A model generated the notes under the pieces. The model saw only the letters and a program-made list of their open reading frames with translations. It was not told the origin of the DNA and did not search any database. Positions 16,829 to 25,464 of a stretch of 49,023 nucleotides of DNA are shown here, in pieces; the first letter of the stretch is position 1; each line of letters opens with the position of its first letter. Source of the DNA: Atopobium sp. UBA2090 (lineage in GTDB: Bacteria > Actinomycetota > Coriobacteriia > Coriobacteriales > Atopobiaceae); the NCBI GenBank assembly GCA_002331575.1, contig DCZG01000155.1, positions 1-49,023 of the forward strand, given 5' to 3'. The translations under genes and the position numbers were made by a program.

Positions 16829-17803
16829 TTAGAGCAGGTAGCCGTACCCCTCGGCCTCCATCTGGTCGCGAGGAACGAACCTGAGCGCCGCGGAGTTCAT
16901 GCAGAACCGGATGCCCGTGGGCGATTCCGCGTCTCCGTCGAAGACGTGTCCGAGATGAGAGCCGCTCGTGCGTCCCTCCACCTCGTCGCGGACCATGCCG
17001 TGGCTCCTGTCCACGCGCGTCGTCACGACGCCCGCCTCGATCGGAGCGGAGAAGGCAGGCCACCCGCACGAGCTCAGGTACTTATCGGCAGACGAGAAGA
17101 GCGGCTCGCCTGTGACCACGTCCACGTAGATGCCCGGCGCGTCCGTCTTCCAGTAGGCGTTGCCAAACGGCCGCTCGGTCGCCGCGTGCTGCGTCACGGC
17201 CAGCTGCTCGGGCGTGAGGCTCGCGGCGATCGTCTCGTCATCGGGACGTTGGTAGCGTCCGGGGTCGATGCGCTCCGCCGCCAGCGCCCGCATGAGGGCC
17301 GGAGAGACGTGGCAGTAGCCGCGCGGGTTCTTCTCGAGGTAGTCCTGGTGGTAGTCCTCGGCGGGGAAGAAGTTCTCGAGCGGACCCAGCTCCATGGCAA
17401 AGCCCGGCGTACGCCGCGCGACAAGGGCGAGCACGCGCCTGACGTCCGCCTCGGTGACATCATCTCCAGGTTCCCAGAAGACGCCCGCCTGGTATTGGGT
17501 GCCCACGTCGTTGCCCTGGCGGTTGCGCGCCGCGGGGTCGATGACGGCAACGAGGGCGAACACCAGGGCGTCCACCGAGGTCTTCGCGGGGTCAAAGCGC
17601 ACGCGGACGGTCTCGCGAAAGCCCGTCCTGCCGGAGCAGACGGTCTCGTAGTCCGCGTCACGTTCGCCGGTCCCGTTCGCGTAGCCCACACAGGTGTCGG
17701 TCACTCCTGGCATCCGGAGCATGAGCGCTTCGACGCCCCAGAAGCATCCTCCCGCGAGATAGATCGTCCGGTCGGAGCTGGTGCCCTCTTGCTGCTGGTC
17801 CAT
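16829..17803 (-). CDS. msrAB: Bifunctional peptide methionine sulfoxide reductase MsrA-MsrB
   Basis: A 324-aa cytoplasmic fusion that repairs both stereoisomers of oxidised methionine. The MsrA part (~10-170) has the nucleophile Cys20 in GGCFWG and a downstream GYCH. The MsrB part (~185-315) has RSHGMV, GSHLGHVFDG and the catalytic Cys301 in RFCMNSAALRF. Only one of the two zinc CxxC pairs seen in metal-binding MsrB proteins is hinted at (CGWPAF), so this is probably the zinc-free form. The ATG at 17803 follows GGGGAG. It lies 14 bases after the small RDAC-like gene, so the two are probably cotranscribed with the Fic gene upstream. Confidence 0.93.
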   Translation of the reverse strand: MDQQQEGTSSDRTIYLAGGCFWGVEALMLRMPGVTDTCVGYANGTGERDADYETVCSGRTGFRETVRVRFDPAKTSVDALVFALVAVIDPAARNRQGNDVGTQYQAGVFWEPGDDVTEADVRRVLALVARRTPGFAMELGPLENFFPAEDYHQDYLEKNPRGYCHVSPALMRALAAERIDPGRYQRPDDETIAASLTPEQLAVTQHAATERPFGNAYWKTDAPGIYVDVVTGEPLFSSADKYLSSCGWPAFSAPIEAGVVTTRVDRSHGMVRDEVEGRTSGSHLGHVFDGDAESPTGIRFCMNSAALRFVPRDQMEAEGYGYLL

Positions 17804-17817
17804 GGCGCTCCCCTTTG

Positions 17818-18066
17818 TCACCGGTTGACCCAGAACGACCCGCCGTCATCAGTGAACTGCAGGTCGATGCCCTTGGACGCGAGATGGTCGACCACAATCG
17901 TGCGCGCCCGGGCGAGGGTTTCCGCATCTGCCGAGGGAGCGACCTCGATCCTGCCGCTCTGCGCTCCGCAGGCGTCGCTCAGATGGAGCGTGGCTTCGAT
18001 GCCCCCGTCCTTGAGCTCCCGGTTGATGTCCACGACGTCAGAGATCGAGATGATTGCCCGCTTCAT
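17818..18066 (-). CDS. Small RDAC-like protein
   Basis: An 82-aa soluble protein, alpha/beta in appearance, with the motif HLSDACGAQSG. It resembles the small RDAC-family proteins of anaerobic Firmicutes and Actinobacteria, named for a similar D-A-C motif, whose function is unknown. The ATG at 18066 has an AGAGAGG-like ribosome site nine bases upstream. It lies 44 bases after the Fic stop and 14 before msrAB. The single conserved cysteine next to a methionine sulfoxide reductase suggests, but does not prove, a redox-related role. Confidence 0.65.
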   Translation of the reverse strand: MKRAIISISDVVDINRELKDGGIEATLHLSDACGAQSGRIEVAPSADAETLARARTIVVDHLASKGIDLQFTDDGGSFWVNR

Positions 18067-18110
18067 GTTTGCTTGCCTCTCTTCCTGTGCCTGTCCGAGG
18101 TGTACGGACG

Positions 18111-18725
18111 CTACTCTTTCCCGAGCTTGTCCATCGTGTAGGTTCCATACCCTTCGTATCGGTAGCTCGCGTCGATACCCTTCATGTAGACCTGGCGGTC
18201 GTTCACCTTGTCGGTGAGTGCCGCCTTGAGAAGCGCCTTTATCTCCGTGTCCCGTACGGGACTGCGTTCCATGGCGAGAAGGTAGTCCTCCTTGTCGACG
18301 CGACTCCAATCGACCACGCAGTCAAGCTCCTTCTTGAGGATGGCATCGAGCCAGATGCGAGCGCTGCGCCCGTTGCCCTCGCGGAACGGGTGGGCAACGT
18401 TCATCTCGACGTACTTCTCGATGATCTCGTCGAAGGTCGACTGCGGCATCTTGTCGATGGCGTCGAGGGCGGCCGAAAGGTACATGAGCGAGGCAAAACG
18501 GAAGTTCCCTTTGGCGATGTTGACCGTGCGCATCTTGCCTGCAAAGTCATAGACGTCCTGGAAGAGGTAGCCATGAATCTTAGCAAGGCCACGGAACGTG
18601 CCGGCCTCAAAGGTGTCGAGCATGCCGTTCTCAAAGAGCTCAAGCGCCCTTTGCTTGGTGAGACGCTCCTCCTCATGGGCAAGTTCAATGTCGTTCATGA
18701 TGTTGAGCTTGTTCTCAAGCGCCAT
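18111..18725 (-). CDS. Fic-domain AMP-transferase, class III (self-inhibited)
   Basis: A 204-aa single-domain Fic protein, predicted to transfer AMP from ATP to a hydroxyl side chain on a target protein. The core motif HPFREGNGR is intact with catalytic His112. Near the C-terminus SYRYEG (Ser187, Glu191) fits the (S/T)xxxE(G/N) inhibitory helix, placing it with class III Fic enzymes (the Neisseria NmFic type), which need no separate antitoxin. N-terminal AHEEERLTKQRA and the FAGKMRTVNIAKGNFRF flap region match this group. The ATG at 18725 follows GAAGGCGG. It is first in an apparent operon with the RDAC-like gene and msrAB. Confidence 0.88.
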   Translation of the reverse strand: MALENKLNIMNDIELAHEEERLTKQRALELFENGMLDTFEAGTFRGLAKIHGYLFQDVYDFAGKMRTVNIAKGNFRFASLMYLSAALDAIDKMPQSTFDEIIEKYVEMNVAHPFREGNGRSARIWLDAILKKELDCVVDWSRVDKEDYLLAMERSPVRDTEIKALLKAALTDKVNDRQVYMKGIDASYRYEGYGTYTMDKLGKE

Positions 18726-18898
18726 GTGGCACCGCCTTCGAGGCCTCTGGTGTGACCCGCACCCTGTCAAGTATTCTTAACAGCCCTGATTTTACATGCT
18801 CGCTACGAAGCCGTTCGCATCCGCACGACAATAAGTCGCAGCGACGCAAGGGCAGCTCGGAGAAGAAGTCGAGCGGCACCTGCATTTCAGTGACCTTC

Positions 18899-19402
18899 TC
18901 AGAGCTCTTCGCCGTTGGTCTCGATGACGTGCCTGTACCAGTAGAAGCTCTTCTTCCTGAAGCGCCTGCCCGTCCCCGACCCGTCGTCGTTCCTGTCCAC
19001 GTAGATGAAGCCGTAGCGCTTGCGCAGCTCGCCGGTCGTGAAGCTCACGAGGTCGATGCAGCCCCAGGGCGTGTAGCCCATGAGCCGGACGCCGTCCTCC
19101 TCGACCGCCTTCCCCATCTGGGAGATGTGGGAGCCGAGGTAGGCAATCCGCGCGTCGTCGTCGACGGCGCCCTCGTCGTCGAGCGTCTCGATGATGCCTA
19201 TTCCGTTCTCCACGACGAACTGGGGCTTGCCGTAGCGCTCGTCGAAGACCTTGAGCATGTAGCGCAGGCCCTCCGGGTCGATCGCCCAGTTCCACTCGGT
19301 GGTCTCGAGGTAGGGGTTCGGCACCATGTGGACGTCCGAGCTCTCGACCGCGGTCGAGACGTCGGTCGTCGCGGTGCTGTCCACCGTGTGGCTCAGAATG
19401 AA
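18899..19402 (-). pseudogene. 5'-truncated GH1 6-phospho-beta-glucosidase remnant
   Basis: The frame encodes only the last third of a family-1 6-phospho-beta-glucosidase (~480 aa when whole). It has NPYLETTEWNWAIDPEGLRY, the nucleophile loop VVENG, LMGYTPWGCIDLVS, the phosphate-site segment KRYGFIYVDR and the family ending KKSFYWYRHVI. The acid/base Glu (NEP motif) and the first ~320 residues are missing. Family-like sequence (SHTVDSTATTDVS) continues upstream of the first possible start (GTG at 19384) to about 19400, where it meets unrelated AT-rich DNA and an in-frame TAG. This is a deletion or insertion scar beside the LacI-controlled operon. A functional product is very unlikely. Confidence 0.85.
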
Positions 19403-19488
19403 AACATCACTCTAACGAGCAACGCAGAACATTCATAAGATCGGAAGCTTATGCATACATCTAAATCAGTATGTTATGACTTACCTGA

Positions 19489-20535
19489 CTACAGTTTCCT
19501 AACGCTGTCACGAACGATCAGCTCAGAAGAGACCTGAACCGTAAGGAAGTAGTCCGGGTTGACCCTAATTCTCTCGTCGAGAATCCTCATAGCCACCTCG
19601 CCAGCATCTCCCCTGTTGACCCTTGTCGTCGTAAGAGCTGGATCACTGGCTTCACTGAGGGGGACATCGTCATAACCGACAACGGATACGTCTTCGGGAA
19701 TACGATACCCGGCCTCCTTTAACGCCTGCATTGCACCAATCGCGATGTAATCAAGGTCGGAAAGAAAGCACGTCGGCATTTCGAAGCCTTCGGGCGGGTT
19801 CGAGAGAAAGCTTCTCATATCAGAGTAGGCAGTATCGACCTGGCACCCAAGCCTCACGAACGGATGATTGCTCTCCTCAAGCCCGTACTCGTGAATTCCC
19901 TTCATGAATCCATCGAGGTGGTGGCCAAAGTTATTGATATAGGTAGAGGCCTGAAGGAACCCGATGTTGCGATGGCCCATCCTATATGCATAGTCAAACT
20001 CTCTGAAGATTGAAACTTGATTGTCGAGCTCAACAGCGTCGACACAGGAAAGATCAAAAGAACAATCGATGAGTACGAGGGGGATTCCAAGTCTCTGGTA
20101 CCCAGCTAGGTCATCGGAATTGATTTCCGTTGCCTCCACAATAATACCGACGGGGCCAATGCTCCTGATGTAGTTCATATACTCGTCGAGACCCTGGGAT
20201 GCCACATAATGCGCAAGCGTCACAGTATAGCCAAGCTTCTGTGCTTCAATCTGAGCAGACTCGACAAGGTTCGAGAAGAACGGCTTATCGTTCATGACCT
20301 CGCCATGCTTCTTGTGAATCGAGAGGACGACTGTCCCATGCCGAACCTCGTTCATGGTGACTGGAACGGCGGAGGGATTGAGATCTCTCACTGACTCCTG
20401 GGCTGACTCGCTGAGGAACTCAAGAACCTTCCTGCGAGTCTCCTGAGATACACCTGGGCGCCCGTTGATTGCAAGGGAGACAGCAGTCACGGAGATTCCA
20501 AGCCGTTCCGCGATGTCCTTGTTTCTCAGACGCAT
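19489..20535 (-). CDS. LacI-family transcriptional regulator
   Basis: A 348-aa LacI/GalR repressor. The N-terminal headpiece NKDIAERLGISVTAVSLAINGRPGVS is followed by a periplasmic-binding-protein-like sensor domain (VGIIVEATEI, FLSDLDYIAIGAM, EDVSVVGYDDVPLSE, LTTTRVN). The ATG at 20535 follows GAGCGGAG; the longer frame to 20649 would overlap the ROK gene. It is last in a long minus-strand operon, just after the ROK kinase gene. A CTTAA-N6-TTAAG palindrome sits between them and recurs at the operon promoter, pointing to autoregulation. Confidence 0.92.
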   Translation of the reverse strand: MRLRNKDIAERLGISVTAVSLAINGRPGVSQETRRKVLEFLSESAQESVRDLNPSAVPVTMNEVRHGTVVLSIHKKHGEVMNDKPFFSNLVESAQIEAQKLGYTVTLAHYVASQGLDEYMNYIRSIGPVGIIVEATEINSDDLAGYQRLGIPLVLIDCSFDLSCVDAVELDNQVSIFREFDYAYRMGHRNIGFLQASTYINNFGHHLDGFMKGIHEYGLEESNHPFVRLGCQVDTAYSDMRSFLSNPPEGFEMPTCFLSDLDYIAIGAMQALKEAGYRIPEDVSVVGYDDVPLSEASDPALTTTRVNRGDAGEVAMRILDERIRVNPDYFLTVQVSSELIVRDSVRKL

Positions 20536-20584
20536 ATATACTCCGCTCTTTGTGTAGGAGACGAAGAGGAATTCGATGCCTATG

Positions 20585-20604
20585 TACTTAATATTTGTTA
20601 AGTA
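20585..20604. promoter_or_regulatory. LacI-type operator before lacI-like gene
   Basis: The perfect palindrome TACTTAA-N6-TTAAGTA lies 50 bases before the LacI start codon and contains the ROK stop codon. The same CTTAA-N6-TTAAG core is repeated upstream of the bicupin gene at 28647-28662 and 28701-28716. Confidence 0.6.
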
Positions 20605-21586
20605 TAGCAGTGCTTCCCCCTGATAGGTTCCCAGGCATCTTCGCGACACACCGTCCCCCAGCTACCATTTCAGCATCCGATTCGAGAACATCTTTGTAGA
20701 CTAGAAAGGCCCCCACCTGGTTTGCGTTGCTTCCGAATTTGCACCTCACCACATCAGGAACACGAGTCGCCACCTTAAGGGATTGCGGGAGCCTCTCATG
20801 AAGAGAAAGCAAGGCAGCGCGGATGCCGTTGATGACATCCCCTCTGTCTGATATTCCGCCACCGATGGCAATCCTTTCAAGATCCAAGAGAACGGAGATG
20901 TTGTAGAGCTGAAGCGCGACTCTGTCGCAAAACTCACGAAAGACACGGCAGGCAACTTGATCCCCCGAGTCAATCAACGAAAAGGCCGCTCTTCCGTCAC
21001 GGAGGTCCTCCCTGTCCATCCCCTTGGCCAATCTCATCATCCTGAGAAGACCAGATGTACTCGCAACTGTCCCAACGTAGCTGTGAATGTCCTCCCAGTC
21101 GGAAAGGCCGGTGGAAATGAAACTGAACTCTCCCGCGGCACCCCTCGCACCGAGCTGGAGTTTTCCGTCCATGACCAGGGCTCCACCGACGGCAGTCCCC
21201 ATAAGATATACGCAGCAGTTCCTTGACCCTCTCAAAGAACCTAATCTAAGCTCGGCCATCGCAGCACATTTAGCATCGTTCGCGATTATCGACCGACATC
21301 CGCATGCCTCCCCGAGCAGGTAGCCAAGCTGCTGGCCATAGTTATAGGCAAGAGCTCCTCCAATGACGCAGTACCCCGAGCATGTATCAATAATTCCAGG
21401 TAGACTCATCGCAATGCCACTCGTACCCACCCCTGCCTCATCGTGAATACGAGTTATCTCGGACAAGAAGGACACGAGGTCGGACCTTGGAGTGCTTACC
21501 TCTCCACGCGAAAGCACCTCGCCGGCTTCGTCCATGACCGAGTACTTTATGTTTGTCCCGCCCACGTCGAACACCATGACGCTCAC
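20588..21586 (-). CDS. ROK-family sugar kinase (possibly beta-glucoside kinase-like)
   Basis: A 332-aa ROK protein without an N-terminal helix-turn-helix, so a kinase rather than a repressor. It has the ATP phosphate loop FDVGGTNIK (~6-14), catalytic Asp104 (IIANDAKCA) and GTAVGGALVMDGKL. The usual GGEIGH is replaced by GAAGEFSF, as in beta-glucoside-kinase-like members, and the zinc CxCGxxGCxE cluster is absent. A GTG at 21586 is preferred because GAAGG lies eight bases upstream; ATG at 21577 is possible. It follows aldo-keto reductase 1 after a strong hairpin and precedes lacI. It probably phosphorylates glucose or a glycoside released inside the cell. Confidence 0.85.
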   Translation of the reverse strand: MSVMVFDVGGTNIKYSVMDEAGEVLSRGEVSTPRSDLVSFLSEITRIHDEAGVGTSGIAMSLPGIIDTCSGYCVIGGALAYNYGQQLGYLLGEACGCRSIIANDAKCAAMAELRLGSLRGSRNCCVYLMGTAVGGALVMDGKLQLGARGAAGEFSFISTGLSDWEDIHSYVGTVASTSGLLRMMRLAKGMDREDLRDGRAAFSLIDSGDQVACRVFREFCDRVALQLYNISVLLDLERIAIGGGISDRGDVINGIRAALLSLHERLPQSLKVATRVPDVVRCKFGSNANQVGAFLVYKDVLESDAEMVAGGRCVAKMPGNLSGGSTAILNKY

Positions 21587-21605
21587 TCGGACCACCTTCT
21601 CGAAG

Positions 21606-21638
21606 GCGGACCTGTCAGAGACTTACTGACAGGTCCGC
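21606..21638 (-). other. Strong intercistronic hairpin before the ROK gene
   Basis: A perfect 13-bp inverted repeat (GCGGACCTGTCAG 21606-21618 with 21626-21638) with a 7-nt loop fills the gap between aldo-keto reductase 1 and the ROK gene. There is no T-tail on the minus strand, so it is more likely a processing or stability element that sets kinase/regulator levels apart from the upstream genes. Confidence 0.6.
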
Positions 21639-21697
21639 TCCTTCATGCCAATTAGGATAGAGATCGAACCAAATCATCCGTAAAGTGACGGATGGGC

Positions 21698-22699
21698 CTA
21701 CCAGGCATATGCCTGAGGCGCAGGACCACCCGGCCCAGGGAATATCTCGTCCAGCTGGGTGAGCGTTTCCTCATCGAGCACTATCTCCGTCGCGTGGATG
21801 CAACTTTCAAGCTGTTCGACCGTACGAGGCCCAATCAGAGGCGCAGTGACGGCGGGATTGCTGAGTATCCACGCGAGAGCCACTTCGGACTCCTTCTCTC
21901 CAAGCTCTCGACAGAGTTGAGAGTAGTCCTCAAGTTGCTTCCTTTTCGCCGGCGTAAGCTGCGCAAGTCGCTCATAGCCCCTTGTTCCGAACTTCGAGTC
22001 TAAGACGTGTCCGCTCAGCATCCCTCCGCCCAGAGGTCCCCATGTGAGAACACCGATTCCCATCTTCTGCGCCGCAGGTAGGAGCTCGAGCTCAGTCCAC
22101 CTACTCGTCAAGTTGTAGGATGACTGCTCGCTTACGAGACCCATGAAGTGCCGCTCTTTTGCAGCCTCCTGTGCCCAGCAAAGGTGACGCGCGCCGAAAT
22201 TGCACGATCCGATGTAGTCAACCGCTCCAGATTCCACAATCGGCTGAAATGCCCCCCAAACCTCTTCCCATGTCGTACGCTCGTCAACATGGTGCATCTG
22301 GTACAGCTCGACATGATCTGTCTGGAGCCTTCGCATAGAGCCCTCGAGATGCCTTCTGATTTTATAAAGGGACAGCCCACTCTTGTCGTTGGCGCCATCA
22401 AGCGGGTCATTCATACGTATATAAACCTTAGTGCCAAGAACGACCCTTTCCCGCCTCTGTCCCCCCTGGGCGAACCACCGACCGATTATTTCCTCGGCGA
22501 TTCCGGTTCTCCTGACGCTCTCATCCGGAGCCTCTCGTCCGTAAATGTTTGCGGTATCGAACAGGTTTATTCCAGCATCGAGAGCACGATCCATGATCTC
22601 GAAACTTTCTCTCTCAGAATTCGTGGATCCAAAGTTCATCGTACCGAGGGCAAGACGGCTGACTCGCATTCCGGTCCTGCCCAAAAAGGTGTAGTCCAT
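21698..22699 (-). CDS. Aldo/keto reductase 1
   Basis: A 333-aa NAD(P)H-dependent TIM-barrel oxidoreductase. The catalytic tetrad is Asp48, Tyr53, Lys91 and His136/137 (NLFDTANIYG, LGTKVY, QMHHVD). Cofactor-binding IGPRTVEQLES and the long-chain AKR pattern (SCNFGARHLC, LEVL-like LELLPAAQ) are clear. The ATG at 22699 has AAGGAG. It is about half identical to aldo/keto reductase 2 (24131-25135), and both end PGPGG.APQAYAW. Within a PTS operon it probably oxidises or reduces a sugar, sugar phosphate or aglycone. Substrate unknown. Confidence 0.9.
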   Translation of the reverse strand: MDYTFLGRTGMRVSRLALGTMNFGSTNSERESFEIMDRALDAGINLFDTANIYGREAPDESVRRTGIAEEIIGRWFAQGGQRRERVVLGTKVYIRMNDPLDGANDKSGLSLYKIRRHLEGSMRRLQTDHVELYQMHHVDERTTWEEVWGAFQPIVESGAVDYIGSCNFGARHLCWAQEAAKERHFMGLVSEQSSYNLTSRWTELELLPAAQKMGIGVLTWGPLGGGMLSGHVLDSKFGTRGYERLAQLTPAKRKQLEDYSQLCRELGEKESEVALAWILSNPAVTAPLIGPRTVEQLESCIHATEIVLDEETLTQLDEIFPGPGGPAPQAYAW

Positions 22700-22743
22700 G
22701 AGTTTCTCCTTCCAGTTTTTATCCTCTGTCTTGAGATGACTCC

Positions 22744-24078
22744 CTATGCGTTCTCGACAACTCCCTCGTTCTCCTCGGCAAGCATCTTCTTGTCGTAGGC
22801 GCAAATAAACGGCATGTCGATAAACAGATCGACGATGAACATGACAACGAAGAACACAAGGCCGGCAATGCTGCCAATTGAGAGCCATGCCCAAATTGGA
22901 GCTGGCGTCGTCCAGGGGAGCTCTACAAAGATCTTTCCGATTGCCCCGACATTCGCGAGAAGGCAATACACGAGCAGGTTGATGTCTGGAACGATAACAA
23001 ATGGAATGAAGAAGTAGGGATTCAGGATAACGGGAGTGCCGAAGACGAAAGGCTCGGTGATCTCAAAAAGGAGAGGAACGATAGAGAGCCTGCCGATGCT
23101 CTTAACTTGAGCGGACCTGCAGACTACGCACATGAGGATGACGATGGCGAGGTTTGCGATACAAATGCCAAAAGCGCCGGTTACTCCGTCGGCGAATACA
23201 AACGGGATTGGTTGACCTGCTGCATAGGCCTCTGCGTTGGAAGCGATGTTTGCGAGCATGATGGGCTGCGCAATGGAAAGCACGACGGAGGCGTGAATTC
23301 CGAAGAACCAGAAGAGCTGAACGAGAAATGCGAGGAGCAGCACTCCCCCGATGGTGTTGGAGACGTTAATGAGCGGAATGAGCGCAGTATATACGAGCAT
23401 CGTGAGGCTCGCGCCAGAAGCGGAAGTGACAAGCGAGTTGACGATGGTGAGCAGAAAAATGCAGAACGCAGACGAAATGATGACGTTGAACGGTGCCGCG
23501 ATGTTGCTCGGAACCTGTTCGGGAAGGTGAATCGTTACATTCTTATCCTCAAAGACCCTACTGATTTCAACAACGATAATGGAATTGACCATTGCCCCGA
23601 ATACGCTCTTCGAGCCGAGGACTGCCACGGGAATCGTAGACGTCGAAAGATCAATCGCGCCGCTCGCCGCGAAAAAGCACACGAGACAGCTAAGGCCATA
23701 GAGCAGGCCATTCTTGCCGTAGGACTTGGCAAGATAGTATCCAATGCCAAAAGCAACATAGAGCGACAGGCATCCAAGCGTGAGGTCATACGGCGTCATG
23801 AGAATGCTGGCGTTGGCCGTCGCCCAAGTGCTCCACAAGGCCATGAAGTCATAGAATACATTTCCCCCTGCAAGCATCTCGTCAGTCACGGGAGGACATG
23901 CTAGGAGCAGAGCAATACCGCCAATCACGGTAAAGGGTATTACGGCAATCATCGTGTCACGAATCGCAATGATGTGCTTCTCGCGGCCTACGAAGTCCGC
24001 CACCGGATCCATCACTCTCTCGAGCTTCTCCTGAAACATCTCCATGAAAGGCTCTTTGACACCATCTGAATCAGACAT
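22744..24078 (-). CDS. PTS lactose/cellobiose-family EIIC permease
   Basis: A 444-aa membrane channel subunit of a CelB/ChbC-type PTS, about ten hydrophobic segments, imports a beta-glucoside or oligosaccharide. Visible family motifs: VIPFTVIGGIALLL near the N-terminus, LFWFFGIHASVVLS, and the substrate-site LLFEITEPFVFGTPVILNP. The ATG at 24078 follows GGGGGA. It is split from its EIIB and EIIA partners by an aldo/keto reductase gene, an uncommon order, but all lie in one operon. Confidence 0.92.
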   Translation of the reverse strand: MSDSDGVKEPFMEMFQEKLERVMDPVADFVGREKHIIAIRDTMIAVIPFTVIGGIALLLACPPVTDEMLAGGNVFYDFMALWSTWATANASILMTPYDLTLGCLSLYVAFGIGYYLAKSYGKNGLLYGLSCLVCFFAASGAIDLSTSTIPVAVLGSKSVFGAMVNSIIVVEISRVFEDKNVTIHLPEQVPSNIAAPFNVIISSAFCIFLLTIVNSLVTSASGASLTMLVYTALIPLINVSNTIGGVLLLAFLVQLFWFFGIHASVVLSIAQPIMLANIASNAEAYAAGQPIPFVFADGVTGAFGICIANLAIVILMCVVCRSAQVKSIGRLSIVPLLFEITEPFVFGTPVILNPYFFIPFVIVPDINLLVYCLLANVGAIGKIFVELPWTTPAPIWAWLSIGSIAGLVFFVVMFIVDLFIDMPFICAYDKKMLAEENEGVVENA

Positions 24079-24130
24079 TTCTTCCCCCTAAGAAAGTTTG
24101 CTCGAAGTCATCTGTTCTTTTCACGTATAC

Positions 24131-25135
24131 CTACCAAGCATATGCTTGAGGTGCCGCGCCACCGGGGCCGGGATATATCTCGTCGATCTCCTTGAGCACC
24201 CCCTCGTCGAGTTCCAAATCCGCTGCAGCGGCAGAACTCTCAAGCTGCTCAATGGTTCGAGGCCCAATGATCACGGACGAAACAGTTGGATTTGAGAGAA
24301 TCCATGCATACGTAACCGCAGGCATACTCTCGCCGATTCTCTCGCAGAGAGCCGCATATCTCTTGAGCCGATCGAGGTTTTCGGGAGAGATGGTCTTGCT
24401 TGTTGCATACCCGCGCTGCCCTCCCGAGGTGGTTTCGAGCAGGTGGCCAGAGAACATCCCTTCCATGAGCGGGTGGTAGGTGACCATACCAATCCCCATC
24501 TCCTGTGCCGCCGGCAACACCTCAAGCTCGGGAAGCCTACAGACCAGGTTGTATTTGTGCTCCTCCTCGACCAGGCCGAACATCCCATGCTCTTTTGCGG
24601 ACGCCTGCGCAAAGCAGAGATGCCGGGCACCAAAGTTGCTCGATGCCGCATAGGTGACTTTCCCCTGTCCGATGAGGGCGCCGTATGTCTCCCACACCTC
24701 ATCCCATTTCGTTCGGGCGTCGATGTGATGCATCATATGGACATCGATGTGATCAGTCTGAAGCCGCTTGAGAGAGTTCTCGACATGCTTGCGAATGCGA
24801 TAAGCCGAATACCCCGTAATGTCATTGGGTCCATCAGTCGTGTTGGAGGGCATCTTCATCCCACACTTCGTGGTGAGCACCACGCTATCGCGCCGACCGT
24901 TTCCCTGAGCAAACCAGCGACCGATAATCTCTTCGCAATACCCGTTGTAAAGGCTCGCATTGAGATGGGTGGGACCATAGGCATCCGCGGTATCGAAGAA
25001 GTTGATTCCCAGCTCGAGGGCCCGATCCATGAGCTTGTGTGCGTCTCTTTCCTCGACGCGCGGACCAAAGTTCATGGTACCGAGGCAAACCCTACTTACT
25101 TTCATGCCCGTTCTTCCGAGATAGGTATATCTCAT
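24131..25135 (-). CDS. Aldo/keto reductase 2
   Basis: A 334-aa aldo/keto reductase with tetrad Asp48, Tyr53, Lys90, His136 (FFDTADAYG, LTTKCG, MMHHID), ASSNFGARHLC, and IIGPRTIEQLES for cofactor binding. It is a paralogue of aldo/keto reductase 1 in the same operon. The start codon overlaps the EIIB stop (ATGA), so translation is coupled to the PTS subunit. The duplication suggests two successive redox steps or two related substrates. Confidence 0.9.
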   Translation of the reverse strand: MRYTYLGRTGMKVSRVCLGTMNFGPRVEERDAHKLMDRALELGINFFDTADAYGPTHLNASLYNGYCEEIIGRWFAQGNGRRDSVVLTTKCGMKMPSNTTDGPNDITGYSAYRIRKHVENSLKRLQTDHIDVHMMHHIDARTKWDEVWETYGALIGQGKVTYAASSNFGARHLCFAQASAKEHGMFGLVEEEHKYNLVCRLPELEVLPAAQEMGIGMVTYHPLMEGMFSGHLLETTSGGQRGYATSKTISPENLDRLKRYAALCERIGESMPAVTYAWILSNPTVSSVIIGPRTIEQLESSAAAADLELDEGVLKEIDEIYPGPGGAAPQAYAW

Positions 25136-25464
25136 CTTTCAGCCCCTCCCCTGGACGCCTGGCTCCTGATGCTGACAGCCTGTGCGAGCACCCTGTCTCC
25201 TCGCTGAAGTCCGTAGTCACGGGTGTCTATCACTCCCACGGGAATGCCCAGAGGCTCACATGCCGCTTTCGCCTTTTTGAACATGTATTTCACCTGCGGC
25301 CCTATCAAGAGCACATCGGTCTTTCCTGGATTGGCGATGAACTCCTCGAGAGAAGACGCGTGAATGTCAGCCTCGATTCCCTGCCCCTGCGCAGAGGATT
25401 TCATCTTCTTGACCACCAATTCGGTCGATAGCCCCAGCTGGCACGCAAGTGTGATGTAAATCAT
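25132..25464 (-). CDS. PTS lactose/cellobiose-family EIIB
   Basis: A 110-aa cytoplasmic phosphocarrier. Cys8 in LACQLGLSTELVVKKM is the phosphorylation site, and VLLIGPQVKYMFKKAK is the usual second motif. It passes phosphate from EIIA to the sugar at EIIC. Its ATG overlaps the EIIA stop (ATGA), and its own stop overlaps the start of aldo/keto reductase 2. The C-terminal tail (SIRSQASRGGAER) is somewhat longer than typical. Confidence 0.92.
   Translation of the reverse strand: MIYITLACQLGLSTELVVKKMKSSAQGQGIEADIHASSLEEFIANPGKTDVLLIGPQVKYMFKKAKAACEPLGIPVGVIDTRDYGLQRGDRVLAQAVSIRSQASRGGAER

Noticed and set aside
18899..19384. The GH1 fragment as a functional small protein from the GTG at 19384
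   Set aside because: It lacks the acid/base Glu and two thirds of the barrel, and family-like sequence continues upstream of that codon, showing truncation.
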